Source: JADHMP01 sp964386915
Lineage (GTDB): Bacteria; Bacteroidota; Bacteroidia; Flavobacteriales; Flavobacteriaceae
Direction of reading: 5' to 3'
Assembly (NCBI GenBank): GCA_964386915.1
Contig: CAYLUQ010000013.1
Span: forward strand, 1-64,000
Length of the DNA: 64,000 bases
Shown here: positions 51,671 through 59,738 of the stretch, piece by piece
Position numbering within the stretch: the first letter of the stretch is position 1
Layout of the letters: every line of letters begins with the position of its first letter
Made by a program: the position numbers and the translations under genes
Notes under the pieces: model-generated
The model's input: only the letters and a program-made list of their open reading frames with translations
Told to the model about the DNA's origin: nothing
Database searches by the model: none

Positions 51671-51701
51671 GCTAATTTTCATTTGCATTTCTTAAACATA
51701 A

Positions 51702-53891
51702 ATGGAAGAAAAAAACCTTCAATTAGCCCTAAAAAAACATTTTGGCTTTTCTGCTTTTAAGGGCTTACAGGAAGATGTCATTAAGAGTTTATTAGCTCAG
51801 CAAGACACTTTTGTAATCATGCCGACCGGAGGAGGCAAATCGCTCTGCTACCAATTGCCGGCCCTTTTATTAGAAGGCACCGCCATAGTAGTTTCCCCTC
51901 TAATTGCCCTTATGAAAAACCAGGTAGATGCCATTCGAGGAATTTCCTCTGAGGACGGCATTGCCCATGTTTTGAATTCGTCTTTAAATAAAACCGAAAT
52001 TCAGAAAGTTAAAAACGATATTATTTCAGGAACCACCAAATTGCTCTACGTCGCACCAGAATCTTTATCGAAAAGTGAGACTATAGCATTTTTTAAAACC
52101 GTTACCATATCCTTTTTGGCCATTGATGAGGCACATTGTATTTCTGAATGGGGGCATGATTTTCGCCCAGAATATAGAAACCTTAGAATTATTTTAGAGC
52201 AATTAGAGCAACATGTGCCCATCATTGCACTCACTGCCACGGCCACACCAAAGGTTCAAGAAGACATTCAAAAAAACTTGGGCATAACCGAGGCCAAAGT
52301 TTTTAAGGCTTCTTTTAATCGTCCTAATTTATATTATGAGGTGCGTCCCAAAACCGCCCAGGTAGATTCGGATATAATTCGTTTTATTAAACAAAATGAA
52401 AAGAAATCTGGAATCATTTATTGCCTTTCTAGAAAACGAGTAGAAGAGTTAGCCAAAACCCTTCAAGTGAACGGCATTAATGCATTGCCCTATCATGCCG
52501 GGTTAGATTCTAAATCTAGAGTAGATCATCAAGACCGCTTTATAAAGGATGATTGTGAGGTCATAGTGGCTACCATTGCCTTTGGAATGGGCATTGATAA
52601 ACCCGATGTGCGCTTTGTGATTCATCACGATATTCCCAAAAGTATAGAAAGCTATTATCAAGAAACGGGTAGAGCTGGCCGTGATGGGGGAGAAGGCCAC
52701 TGTTTGGCTTTTTATTCTTATAAGGATATAGAAAAATTAGAAAAATTCATGTCGGGCAAGCCATTAGCTGAACAGGAAATTGGACTCGCCCTTTTAGCCG
52801 ACATGGTGGCCTATGCAGAAACCTCTATTTCTAGGAGAAAATTCATTTTACATTATTTTGGAGAAGCTTTTGATAATGAAACTGGCGAGGGAGGCGATAT
52901 GGATGACAACGTTCGCTTTCCTAAAAAACAATTTGAGGCAGGCGAATGGCTCACCCTCTTGTTGCAAACCATTGAGATTACAAAACAAAAATACAAAGCA
53001 CAAGAAGTGGTCAAAACCCTCTTGGGTGAAAAAAATGCCCTCCTACAGTCACACAAAACAATAGATTTAGATGTTTTTGGTAGTGGCAATGAAAAGACCA
53101 CCTCTTTTTGGATGGCTCTCATTAGACAGGCCCTCGTAGCTGGTTTTTTAAGTAAAGAAATTGAAACCTATGGCGTATTGCGCCTAACCTCAAGAGGACA
53201 AGAGTTTTTAACCCATGGAGGCTCTTTTTCTATGGCCGAAGATCACCAATATAAGGAAACGGATACAAGCTCTGTTTCGGCAGCCAATGCCCAAGGAGGA
53301 ACAGATAAAAAACTAATGCAACTCTTGGTTGCTCTGCGAAAAGAGGTGGCCGAAAAACACGAAGTGCCTCCCTTTGCTGTTTTTCAAGAGTATTCTCTAG
53401 AGGAAATGTGCTTAAAATATCCCATTTCTGAAGCTGAACTTGTCAACATCAATGGAGTGGGAGAGGGCAAAGCCAAGCGCTATGGCAAGCCTTTTATCCA
53501 TTTAATTAGCAGCTATGTGGAAGAAAATGAAATTATTAGAGCAGACGACCTCATTGTGAAGAGTACAGGCGTTAAGTCGGCTTTAAAATTATATTTAATC
53601 CAAAGCGTAGATCGAAAACTATCCTTAGAGGATATTGCTTCTTCAAAAGGAATGAACATGGATGAACTCATTCATGAAATGGAAACCATTGTTTTTGCCG
53701 GAACTAAGTTAAATATTGATTATTGGTTAGATGAGATTTTTGACGAAGATCAATTAGAAGAGCTTTACGATTATTTTATTGAAGCTGAAACCGATGATTT
53801 GAAAGAAGCCCTTGAGGCCTTTGATGGTGATTATGAAGAGGAGGAAATGCGCTTGTATCGCCTCAAATTCATGAGCGAAATAGCTAACTAG
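51702..53891 (+). CDS. recQ: ATP-dependent DNA helicase RecQ
   Basis: A 729-residue superfamily 2 helicase used in recombinational repair. Motif I is MPTGGGKSLCYQLP, motif II is IDEAHCISEWGHDFRPEY, motif VI is QETGRAGRDG. A RecQ C-terminal region and an HRDC-like domain (about residues 515-600; KEVAEKHEVPPFAVF) follow. An acidic tail ends the protein. The zinc-binding cysteines of the RQC region of E. coli RecQ are not evident. A further C-terminal HTH-like region is likely. It is divergent from kdsD. Confidence 0.95.
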   Translation: MEEKNLQLALKKHFGFSAFKGLQEDVIKSLLAQQDTFVIMPTGGGKSLCYQLPALLLEGTAIVVSPLIALMKNQVDAIRGISSEDGIAHVLNSSLNKTEIQKVKNDIISGTTKLLYVAPESLSKSETIAFFKTVTISFLAIDEAHCISEWGHDFRPEYRNLRIILEQLEQHVPIIALTATATPKVQEDIQKNLGITEAKVFKASFNRPNLYYEVRPKTAQVDSDIIRFIKQNEKKSGIIYCLSRKRVEELAKTLQVNGINALPYHAGLDSKSRVDHQDRFIKDDCEVIVATIAFGMGIDKPDVRFVIHHDIPKSIESYYQETGRAGRDGGEGHCLAFYSYKDIEKLEKFMSGKPLAEQEIGLALLADMVAYAETSISRRKFILHYFGEAFDNETGEGGDMDDNVRFPKKQFEAGEWLTLLLQTIEITKQKYKAQEVVKTLLGEKNALLQSHKTIDLDVFGSGNEKTTSFWMALIRQALVAGFLSKEIETYGVLRLTSRGQEFLTHGGSFSMAEDHQYKETDTSSVSAANAQGGTDKKLMQLLVALRKEVAEKHEVPPFAVFQEYSLEEMCLKYPISEAELVNINGVGEGKAKRYGKPFIHLISSYVEENEIIRADDLIVKSTGVKSALKLYLIQSVDRKLSLEDIASSKGMNMDELIHEMETIVFAGTKLNIDYWLDEIFDEDQLEELYDYFIEAETDDLKEALEAFDGDYEEEEMRLYRLKFMSEIAN

Positions 53892-53943
53892 CCTATTCAA
53901 CAAGATGCTTTTCAATTTCTTATAGAAAAGTAGCTTAGTTTTT

Positions 53944-53951
53944 TATCTTTG
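53944..53951 (+). promoter_or_regulatory. -7 promoter box for the PPIase fusion gene
   Basis: TATCTTTG matches TAnnTTTG and ends 14 bases before the ATG at 53966, in the gap after recQ. A short leader is predicted. Confidence 0.45.
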
Positions 53952-53965
53952 GGCAAATTTTAAAC

Positions 53966-54898
53966 ATGGAAAACGGACTTTTTGCAAAAATAAACACCAC
54001 TAAAGGCACCATAGTGTTGCAACTCACCTTTGATAAAACCCCTGGCACTGTTGCCAATTTTGTGGGATTAGCTGAAGGGAAAATTGAAAATCAAGAAAAA
54101 CCCTTAGGCACACCCTATTACGATGGCTTAAAATTTCATCGTGTTATTAGCGATTTTATGATTCAAGGGGGTTGCCCTAAAGGAACAGGCGTTGGTGGCC
54201 CCGGCTATCAATTTGATGATGAATTTCACCCTGAACTCAAGCACGATCGCCCAGGTGTATTGTCTATGGCCAATGCCGGTCCGGGCACAAATGGGAGTCA
54301 ATTTTTTGTCACACATGGTGCCACACCTTGGTTGGATGGCAAGCATACTGTTTTTGGCTTTGTGGTAGAGGGTCAAGATGTGGTAGATCAAATTGCACAA
54401 AATGACAAAATTGAATCGCTAGAAATTGAACGTATTGGAGATGCTGCCGAAGCCTTTGATGCCCTAGCGGCCTTTGACACTTTTCAAAATGGAAAAAAAG
54501 AGCGTGAAGCTGCTGCAGCAAAAGCACAAGAAGAAGCCTTAAAAAGTCATATTGAGGGTTTAGATCAAACGGCAAGTGGTCTTTATTACAAAATAGAAAA
54601 ACAAGGCAATGGTCCAAAAGCAACAAGTGGTCAAAATGTGCGTGTGCATTACACAGGCAAACTGCTAGATGGCACTGTTTTTGATTCTTCCTACAGACGC
54701 AATGATCCCATATCGTTTACGTTGGGTCAAAATCAAGTTATCCCAGGTTGGGAAGAAGGGATTTCTTTGCTATCTCAAGGCGCCAAAGCAAAACTTGTTA
54801 TCCCCAGTTCACTAGCCTATGGAGCAAGTGGAGCAGGGGGTGTCATTCCCCCTCATGCCACACTTATATTTGAGATTGAGTTGGTGGGCATTCAATAG
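53966..54898 (+). CDS. Cyclophilin-FKBP dual peptidyl-prolyl isomerase
   Basis: A 310-residue cytoplasmic fusion of two unrelated prolyl isomerases. Residues 1-160 are a cyclophilin (FHRVISDFMIQGGCP, SMANAGPGTNGSQFFVT, WLDGKHTVFG). A charged Ala/Glu/Lys-rich helix (about 165-195) links to an FKBP domain (about 205-310; VRVHYTGKLLDGTVFDSS, VIPGWEEGI, LAYGASGAGGVIPPHATLIFEIEL). Active-site residues of both look intact. No signal peptide is present. Dual-family immunophilins of this order have been reported in flavobacteria. Confidence 0.93.
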   Translation: MENGLFAKINTTKGTIVLQLTFDKTPGTVANFVGLAEGKIENQEKPLGTPYYDGLKFHRVISDFMIQGGCPKGTGVGGPGYQFDDEFHPELKHDRPGVLSMANAGPGTNGSQFFVTHGATPWLDGKHTVFGFVVEGQDVVDQIAQNDKIESLEIERIGDAAEAFDALAAFDTFQNGKKEREAAAAKAQEEALKSHIEGLDQTASGLYYKIEKQGNGPKATSGQNVRVHYTGKLLDGTVFDSSYRRNDPISFTLGQNQVIPGWEEGISLLSQGAKAKLVIPSSLAYGASGAGGVIPPHATLIFEIELVGIQ

Positions 54899-54906
54899 TC
54901 CACAGC

Positions 54907-55470
54907 CTAGTGTTCAGGATGCCATTTAATATTGCAGCCCAAACTTGGATATTGTTTTTCAGGTGCTTGGTTGCCTGCTAGTAGTGCATTTGCAGCTGCT
55001 TTAAGGTCTTCTCCAGTTAAAGGTATATCATTTCCGGGTCTTGAGCCATCAAAGCGTCCTCTGTAGAAAAGCGCACCATGAGCATCAAAAAGATAAAGAT
55101 CGGGGGTGCAGGCTGCCTCATATTGTTTGGCAACTTCTTGAGTGGCGTCATATAGATAAGGAAATGTGAATCCACGCTCTTTGGCAAAAACTTTCATGTC
55201 TTCTGGGCCATCTTGTGGATGGGTTTCTACACTATTGCTTGAAATGGCAACCGTCTTAATTCCTTTGGGCTCAATGCTTTTGGCAAAGGCCACTAGGGCA
55301 TCAATAAGATGCACCACATAGGGACAATGGTTACACATAAAAACAATTAAAGTGCCTTCTTTTCCCCTAACTTGATCTAACGAATTGAGTTCACCACTCA
55401 CCACATTTGGCAAGCTAAAATGAGGTGCTTTTGTTTGCAGTGAAAGCATATTGGATTCTGTCTGTGCCAT
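54907..55470 (-). CDS. Thioredoxin-family redoxin (AhpC/TSA-like)
   Basis: A 187-residue thioredoxin-fold protein with no signal peptide. The N-terminus (APHFSLPNVVSGELNSLDQVRG) is AhpC/TSA/ResA-like. The redox motif MCNHCPYVVH gives Cys46 and Cys49 (CNHC). LGCNIKWH near the C-terminus is typical of this branch of uncharacterised redoxins. It probably reduces disulfides or peroxides; substrate unknown. It follows the DUF3276 gene but is separated from it by a terminator, and is convergent with the PPIase gene. Confidence 0.88.
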   Translation of the reverse strand: MAQTESNMLSLQTKAPHFSLPNVVSGELNSLDQVRGKEGTLIVFMCNHCPYVVHLIDALVAFAKSIEPKGIKTVAISSNSVETHPQDGPEDMKVFAKERGFTFPYLYDATQEVAKQYEAACTPDLYLFDAHGALFYRGRFDGSRPGNDIPLTGEDLKAAANALLAGNQAPEKQYPSLGCNIKWHPEH

Positions 55471-55542
55471 ACCTATTTTTTTTGCTAAAATAGCGTTTTT
55501 GCCTCAAAGAGAAAGACACTCACGAGATTCCTTTAATGAACA

Positions 55543-55571
55543 TAAAAAAAATCGGCAAAAGTCTTGCCGAT
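55543..55571 (-). terminator. Intrinsic terminator after the DUF3276 gene
   Basis: On the minus strand ATCGGCAA-GACTT-TTGCCGAT forms an 8-bp stem with a 5-base loop, followed by eight T. It lies 35 bases after the DUF3276 stop and before the redoxin gene, so the two are separate units. Confidence 0.85.
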
Positions 55572-55605
55572 CGTTTAAGATGAAAATTGTATTCTTTAAC
55601 AGGGG

Positions 55606-55968
55606 CTAAATATCCTCAAAATTGAGGTCTGAAAACCCTTGGGTATTTTCTGAAATTACAGAATTTTTATTGGGATTATAATCCTTTTGATGACGTTCGC
55701 TGATGACTTCTTGGCCTCTATTTTTAAAGATGAAATCAATCATTTCGGAAAGCAAATCCTTAAATCCAGAAAAATCTTCTTTATATAAATAAATTTTATG
55801 CTTTTTGTAATAAAAGGAACCATCGTCATTGGTAAATTTTTTACTTTCTGTAATGGTTAAATAATAATCGCTGGCTTTGGTTTCTCTAATGTCAAAAAAA
55901 TAGGTGCGTCTTCCAGCCCGAAGCACTTTTGAATGAATATCCTCTACTTTATCGTCATGATTCTCCAT
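55606..55968 (-). CDS. DUF3276 protein, PUR-type nucleic-acid-binding family
   Basis: A 120-residue protein of the DUF3276/PUR-alpha-like family, characteristic of Bacteroidota and spirochaetes. The core (KVLRAGRRTYFFDIRETKASD.. YLTITESKKF .. FYYKKHKIYLYKEDF) matches the PUR repeat, which binds single-stranded nucleic acid in BpuR of Borrelia. The tail is polar. The regulatory target here is unknown. It is a single-gene unit ending in a strong terminator. No TAnnTTTG box was found at the expected place. Confidence 0.88.
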   Translation of the reverse strand: MENHDDKVEDIHSKVLRAGRRTYFFDIRETKASDYYLTITESKKFTNDDGSFYYKKHKIYLYKEDFSGFKDLLSEMIDFIFKNRGQEVISERHQKDYNPNKNSVISENTQGFSDLNFEDI

Positions 55969-56032
55969 TATCTTTGTTTAACTTTTTATATAGTATTGGG
56001 CTAATTTTACAAAAAAATATAAACAATACAAA

Positions 56033-57787
56033 TTAAATTGTCTTTTCCGTTTGCTGTTTTTCAAACAAATCCTTGTAATAGCCTTGTTTGCCCATTAAAT
56101 CAGTGTGATTCCCTTGTTGAATTATTTTTCCATTTTCCAAAACAAGAATTACATCTGCATTTTTGACCGAAGAAATGCGGTGGCTAACAATGAGGGTGGT
56201 CATTTGGGAGGCTAATTTTTTGAGGTTTTTTAGAATGGTTTCTTCTGTTTCGGTGTCAACAGCCGAGAGGCAATCGTCAAGCAACAAGATTTGCGCATCT
56301 TTAATAAGGGCACGGGCAATAGAAACCCGTTGAATTTGTCCACCGGAAAGGGTCACCCCTCTTTCTCCAAGCAGGGTGTCATATCCTTTGCTAAAGTTTT
56401 CTATATTTTGAGCCACATCGGCATAGAACGCCGCTTGTTTAATTTCGTCTAGGCTTGCTTGTTGTTTACCAAATCGAATGTTCTTTTCAATAGATTCTGA
56501 AAACAAAAAAGGATTTTGAGGCACATAGGCAATTGCATTGCGCAAGCAAGAGAGACTATACTCTTTTATGTCTACCCCATCAAGGAGTATGCTTCCTTCT
56601 GTGGGGTCATATAAACGGGGAATAAGTTCTAGTAGACTTGATTTTCCGGAGCCAATTTTTCCTAAAATACCAAGGGTTTGTCCTGGGTTTAAGTCAAAAC
56701 TAATGGTGTCTAATGCTTTAATGCCCGTTTCTGGATATCGAAACGTTACCTTGTCAAAACGCAATTTTCCTTTGATGCTAGTGGTTTGAAAGGAACCCGA
56801 AGGAACATCAGGTGTTTCGTTTAAAAACGCGTTGATACGTTTTTGAGAAGCTTCAGCCTGCTGTACAATGGAGGTAACCCAACCCACAACAGTCACGGGC
56901 CATGTGAGCATATTGACGTAGATAATAAACTCGGCCAAAACACCAAAGGCTATGGTGCCATTCATATATTGAAGTCCCCCCACAAAAATAACAATCAAGT
57001 TGCTGATGCCTATGAGTAAAATCATGAGCGGAAAAAACCAAGCTTGCACCTTGACCAAAGCCATATTTTTTTCATAACTCTGTTCGGCCTGTGTTTCAAA
57101 CTGCTTTTGGGCATAGTGTTCTAAACCATAGGATTTAATAACCGAAATGCCACTAAAATTTTCTTGGGCTACCGTAGACATTTTCGACAAGAGTTCTTGC
57201 ACGGCTGTGCTCCGCACATTGATGATTTTACTGAGTTTATAAATGGTTACAGAAAGAATCGGTAAAGGAAGAATGGTATAGAGTGTGAGGCTAGGGGCTA
57301 TGCTAAGCATATAGGAAATAACAATCACAAACAATGCAATAGTGTTAATGCTATACATGAGTGCAGGTCCTACATACATGCGTGCCTTACTCACATCTTC
57401 ACTAATTCGGCTCATCAAATCTCCCGTGCGATTGACTTTAAAGAATTTTTGGGATAGCTGCTGATAATGCCAAAAAATCTCATTTTTTAAATCAAATTCA
57501 ATATAGCGTGACACATTGATAATGGTTTGGCGCATCCAAAACGTAAAAATTCCTGACGCTAGGGCAGTTCCAATTATAATTAAAATATTGATGAGCAATT
57601 CCTTTTGCAGAGCAGCAGAATCAGTTTGTCCTTGGCGCAAAAATTGTTCAACAGCCGTGAGTGAATTTCCAATTAGACGCGGTGCAACTAACGAAAAAAC
57701 ACGACCAATGACGGTTATGACCACTCCTAACAGAAGCTGATACCGATACTTAAAAAGATATTTATTGAGATGCCGAAGTGCTTTCAT
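56033..57787 (-). CDS. ABC exporter, fused permease and ATPase
   Basis: A 584-residue half-transporter of the MsbA/multidrug type. Six transmembrane helices (about 15-310) precede the ATPase domain with Walker A GKIGSGKSS, signature LSGGQIQRVSIARAL and Walker B ILLLDDCLSAVD. The D-loop and H-loop (VSHRISS) are present. It presumably forms a homodimer or pairs with an unknown partner. The substrate (lipid, drug or peptide) is not predictable. The start at 57787 (MKALRHLNKYLF) is preferred, as it follows the promoter box; two earlier in-frame ATGs lie at or before the box. Confidence 0.9.
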   Translation of the reverse strand: MKALRHLNKYLFKYRYQLLLGVVITVIGRVFSLVAPRLIGNSLTAVEQFLRQGQTDSAALQKELLINILIIIGTALASGIFTFWMRQTIINVSRYIEFDLKNEIFWHYQQLSQKFFKVNRTGDLMSRISEDVSKARMYVGPALMYSINTIALFVIVISYMLSIAPSLTLYTILPLPILSVTIYKLSKIINVRSTAVQELLSKMSTVAQENFSGISVIKSYGLEHYAQKQFETQAEQSYEKNMALVKVQAWFFPLMILLIGISNLIVIFVGGLQYMNGTIAFGVLAEFIIYVNMLTWPVTVVGWVTSIVQQAEASQKRINAFLNETPDVPSGSFQTTSIKGKLRFDKVTFRYPETGIKALDTISFDLNPGQTLGILGKIGSGKSSLLELIPRLYDPTEGSILLDGVDIKEYSLSCLRNAIAYVPQNPFLFSESIEKNIRFGKQQASLDEIKQAAFYADVAQNIENFSKGYDTLLGERGVTLSGGQIQRVSIARALIKDAQILLLDDCLSAVDTETEETILKNLKKLASQMTTLIVSHRISSVKNADVILVLENGKIIQQGNHTDLMGKQGYYKDLFEKQQTEKTI

Positions 57788-57799
57788 TCTTGAGGGCAT

Positions 57800-57828
57800 A
57801 AAGGTAAACAATTGCAGGATGCAGCAAA
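57800..57828 (-). promoter_or_regulatory. Probable promoter of the ABC exporter gene (TTTG, TACCTTTA)
   Basis: Minus-strand TTTG (57828-57825), 17 bases, then TACCTTTA (57807-57800), one mismatch from TAnnTTTG. The ATG at 57787 is 13 bases further. Confidence 0.35.
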
Positions 57829-57867
57829 ATTATATTTTCATTGTATTTCTTCTTCTAAGAATCGATA

Positions 57868-57894
57868 TTGCCCTAAATATTTGTATTACTTTTG
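57868..57894 (+). promoter_or_regulatory. Promoter of nusB (-33 TTG, -7 TACTTTTG)
   Basis: TTG (57868-57870), 16 bases, TACTTTTG (57887-57894), exact TAnnTTTG. The ATG of nusB follows 21 bases after the box. The element pair has the same 16-base spacing as at smpB. Confidence 0.55.
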
Positions 57895-57915
57895 CCTTTT
57901 AAAATGTTCTGATTC

Positions 57916-58860
57916 ATGCTAACAAGACGCCACATTCGTATAAAGGTTATGCAATCTGTCTACGCCTTTTCGCATACGGAGAAAGGAAAAGTTGAAGAAC
58001 AAATACTGTTTTTTGAAAAAAGCCTATTTGATGGCCTAGAATTGTTGCTGCTCCAATGGAGTCTATTTCAGGCTCTAAAACAGTTATTGGAGGAACAAAA
58101 GATTTCAGTTCAAAAAAAATATCTACAACAATCGGAGCAGCTTAATCCCTATGATGCTCTTTTGAACAATGTTTATTTCAAATTCATTGCCGAACATCCT
58201 CTATTAACAGAGAAGGTAAAGCAATACAAAATGAAAGATTGGGACCTAGAATTTAAATTGATCCGAAATCTTTGGGAGGATATTCAGCAAAATCCCGCTT
58301 TTCAATCCTATTGTCAGGCAAGTGATCCAAAAGAAGCTAAGCAACTAGAGGTTTTGGTTTCTATTTTTGAACACACGATAGCACCTGCAGAATATTTACA
58401 TGTTTATTATGAAGACAGAGCCCTCACCTGGCAGGATGATTTACCCATGGTGAATACGCATGTATTAAAGACATTAAAAAAGATTGACCTCACAAACCGT
58501 CAGAGTTTGTCTTTTCCTGATCGTTCCCAATGGAAAGAAGAGCTTTCTTTTGGCAAAGCGCTTTTGGAAAAAGTTCTGACCCAGGAGACCACCCTAACTA
58601 AAGAATTAGAAGGCAAAACACCCAATTGGGAAGCCGACCGTATTGCCCTAGTGGACGCCCTCATCCTAAAAATCGCCATTGCCGAATTGCTCTATTTTCC
58701 AGCAATACCCCCCAAAGTTACCCTCAATGAATTTTTGGAAATTGCCAAAGAATATTCCACCCCCAAAAGCAATACATTCATCAATGGGGTGTTAGATAAA
58801 TTGGTTAAAGAATTTACCGACCAAAACAGGATGAACAAATCGGGTAGAGGCTTGTTGTAA
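57916..58860 (+). CDS. nusB: Transcription antitermination factor NusB, extended form
   Basis: A 314-residue protein, about twice as long as E. coli NusB. The first part (MLTRRHIRIKVMQSVYAFSH) and the last 80 residues (LVDALILKIAIAELLYFPAIPPKVTLNEFLEIAKEYSTPKSNTFINGVLDKL) match NusB ends. A middle insertion of about 150 residues is characteristic of Bacteroidota. NusB with NusE binds boxA RNA to prevent premature termination on rRNA. It leads nusB-DUF1573-yajC-pyrD, each gene closely following the last. Confidence 0.92.
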   Translation: MLTRRHIRIKVMQSVYAFSHTEKGKVEEQILFFEKSLFDGLELLLLQWSLFQALKQLLEEQKISVQKKYLQQSEQLNPYDALLNNVYFKFIAEHPLLTEKVKQYKMKDWDLEFKLIRNLWEDIQQNPAFQSYCQASDPKEAKQLEVLVSIFEHTIAPAEYLHVYYEDRALTWQDDLPMVNTHVLKTLKKIDLTNRQSLSFPDRSQWKEELSFGKALLEKVLTQETTLTKELEGKTPNWEADRIALVDALILKIAIAELLYFPAIPPKVTLNEFLEIAKEYSTPKSNTFINGVLDKLVKEFTDQNRMNKSGRGLL

Positions 58861-58874
58861 GCATTTTTTTTAAT

Positions 58875-58882
58875 TACTTTTG
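58875..58882 (+). promoter_or_regulatory. -7 promoter box for the DUF1573 gene
   Basis: TACTTTTG matches TAnnTTTG and lies between nusB and the DUF1573 gene, 21 bases before its ATG. It overlaps an upstream in-frame TTG at 58880, which therefore is not the start. Confidence 0.45.
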
Positions 58883-58903
58883 AACAAACTAAAAACACAC
58901 TCA

Positions 58904-59404
58904 ATGAAAAAATGGACACTTATGAGCCTTGCATTAATAGGACTTTTGACAATTTCATGTCAAGAGGGAGCTTCAAGCAAGGTGAAAAAAGAAAATGTAG
59001 CTGCGGCTAATGATAATGCCGATAACTCAGAGGCGCCAGTAATGCAATTTGATAAAATGATGCATGATTTTGGTACCATCAATGAAGGCGATAAAGTGGA
59101 AACAACGTTTAGTTTCACAAACACTGGCAAATCCGATTTGATTATTGTTGATGCACGTGGAAGCTGTGGTTGTACAGTTCCTAACTACCCTAAAAATACA
59201 CCTATTGCACCAGGAGAAAGTGGCGAAATTGTGGTGAGTTTTGATTCGAGTAACAAACCCAATATGCAGCAAAAAACAGTGACCATTGCAGCCAATACAC
59301 AAAGTGGTAGAGAAACCCTTCGTATTAAGGCTATGGTATCACCCGATCCCGTCAAACAGAAACAACGCGAAGATCAAGCGCGCGCAAGACAAAACAATAA
59401 CTAA
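58904..59404 (+). CDS. DUF1573 lipoprotein
   Basis: A 166-residue predicted lipoprotein of the DUF1573 family. The signal peptide ends at Cys19 (LLTISCQ). A beta-sandwich (Ig-like) domain follows, with FDKMMHDFGTINEGDKVETTF, SFTNTGKSDLIIVDARGSCGCTVP and IVVSFDSSNKPN. DUF1573 proteins are abundant in Bacteroidota envelopes and are of unknown function. The start at 58904 gives a proper signal peptide; an in-frame TTG lies inside the promoter box. It is followed by yajC after 7 bases. Confidence 0.88.
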   Translation: MKKWTLMSLALIGLLTISCQEGASSKVKKENVAAANDNADNSEAPVMQFDKMMHDFGTINEGDKVETTFSFTNTGKSDLIIVDARGSCGCTVPNYPKNTPIAPGESGEIVVSFDSSNKPNMQQKTVTIAANTQSGRETLRIKAMVSPDPVKQKQREDQARARQNNN

Positions 59405-59411
59405 TCACAAT

Positions 59412-59705
59412 ATGGAAGGACTTTCGGGACAGCTCCCCTTTTTGCTTTTGATGTTAGTGGTCTTTTTCTTCTTCATCATTTTGCCTCAACAAAGACGTCA
59501 AAAAAAGGAGAAAAATTTCATGAACAACCTCAAAAAAGGAGATCGTGTGATTACCAAAAGCGGTATTCATGCCAAAGTCATGGAACTTAATGATAAAGAC
59601 AACACCTGTGTGATTGAAACCTTGGCAGGAAAATTAAAAATTGAGCGCAGTGCACTCTCGTTAGAAATGAGCGCCAAACTCAATCCACCCCCTGCTAAAA
59701 AATAA
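59412..59705 (+). CDS. yajC: Preprotein translocase subunit YajC
   Basis: A 97-residue single-span inner-membrane protein of the Sec auxiliary complex with SecDF. The hydrophobic helix LLMLVVFFFFIILPQQRRQKKEK near the N-terminus is followed by a cytoplasmic domain with LKKGDRVITKSGIHAKV, the family hallmark. The ATG at 59412 is used; a longer ORF reaches into the DUF1573 gene in another frame and is rejected. A terminator hairpin follows the stop. Confidence 0.93.
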   Translation: MEGLSGQLPFLLLMLVVFFFFIILPQQRRQKKEKNFMNNLKKGDRVITKSGIHAKVMELNDKDNTCVIETLAGKLKIERSALSLEMSAKLNPPPAKK

Positions 59706-59710
59706 TTTAG

Positions 59711-59736
59711 AAACCCGCCCAGTGCGGGTTTTTTTT
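59711..59736 (+). terminator. Intrinsic terminator after yajC, directly before pyrD
   Basis: AACCCGC-CCAGT-GCGGGTT is a 7-bp GC-rich stem with a 5-base loop, followed by a run of T ending at 59736. It lies 6 bases after the yajC stop. The pyrD ATG begins at 59739, two bases after the T run. Confidence 0.85.
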
Positions 59737-59738
59737 AT

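Noticed and set aside
55969..55976. TATCTTTG promoter-like box on the plus strand directly before the DUF3276 gene
   Set aside because: It points away from the DUF3276 gene into sequence antisense to nothing obvious on the plus strand; no gene follows until nusB. Probably chance.
58850..58870. Possible terminator at the end of nusB (GCTT-GTTGT-AAGC then eight T)
   Set aside because: The stem is only 4 bp and overlaps the nusB stop codon. A -7 box for the next gene follows directly, so the T run is more likely promoter-flanking sequence.
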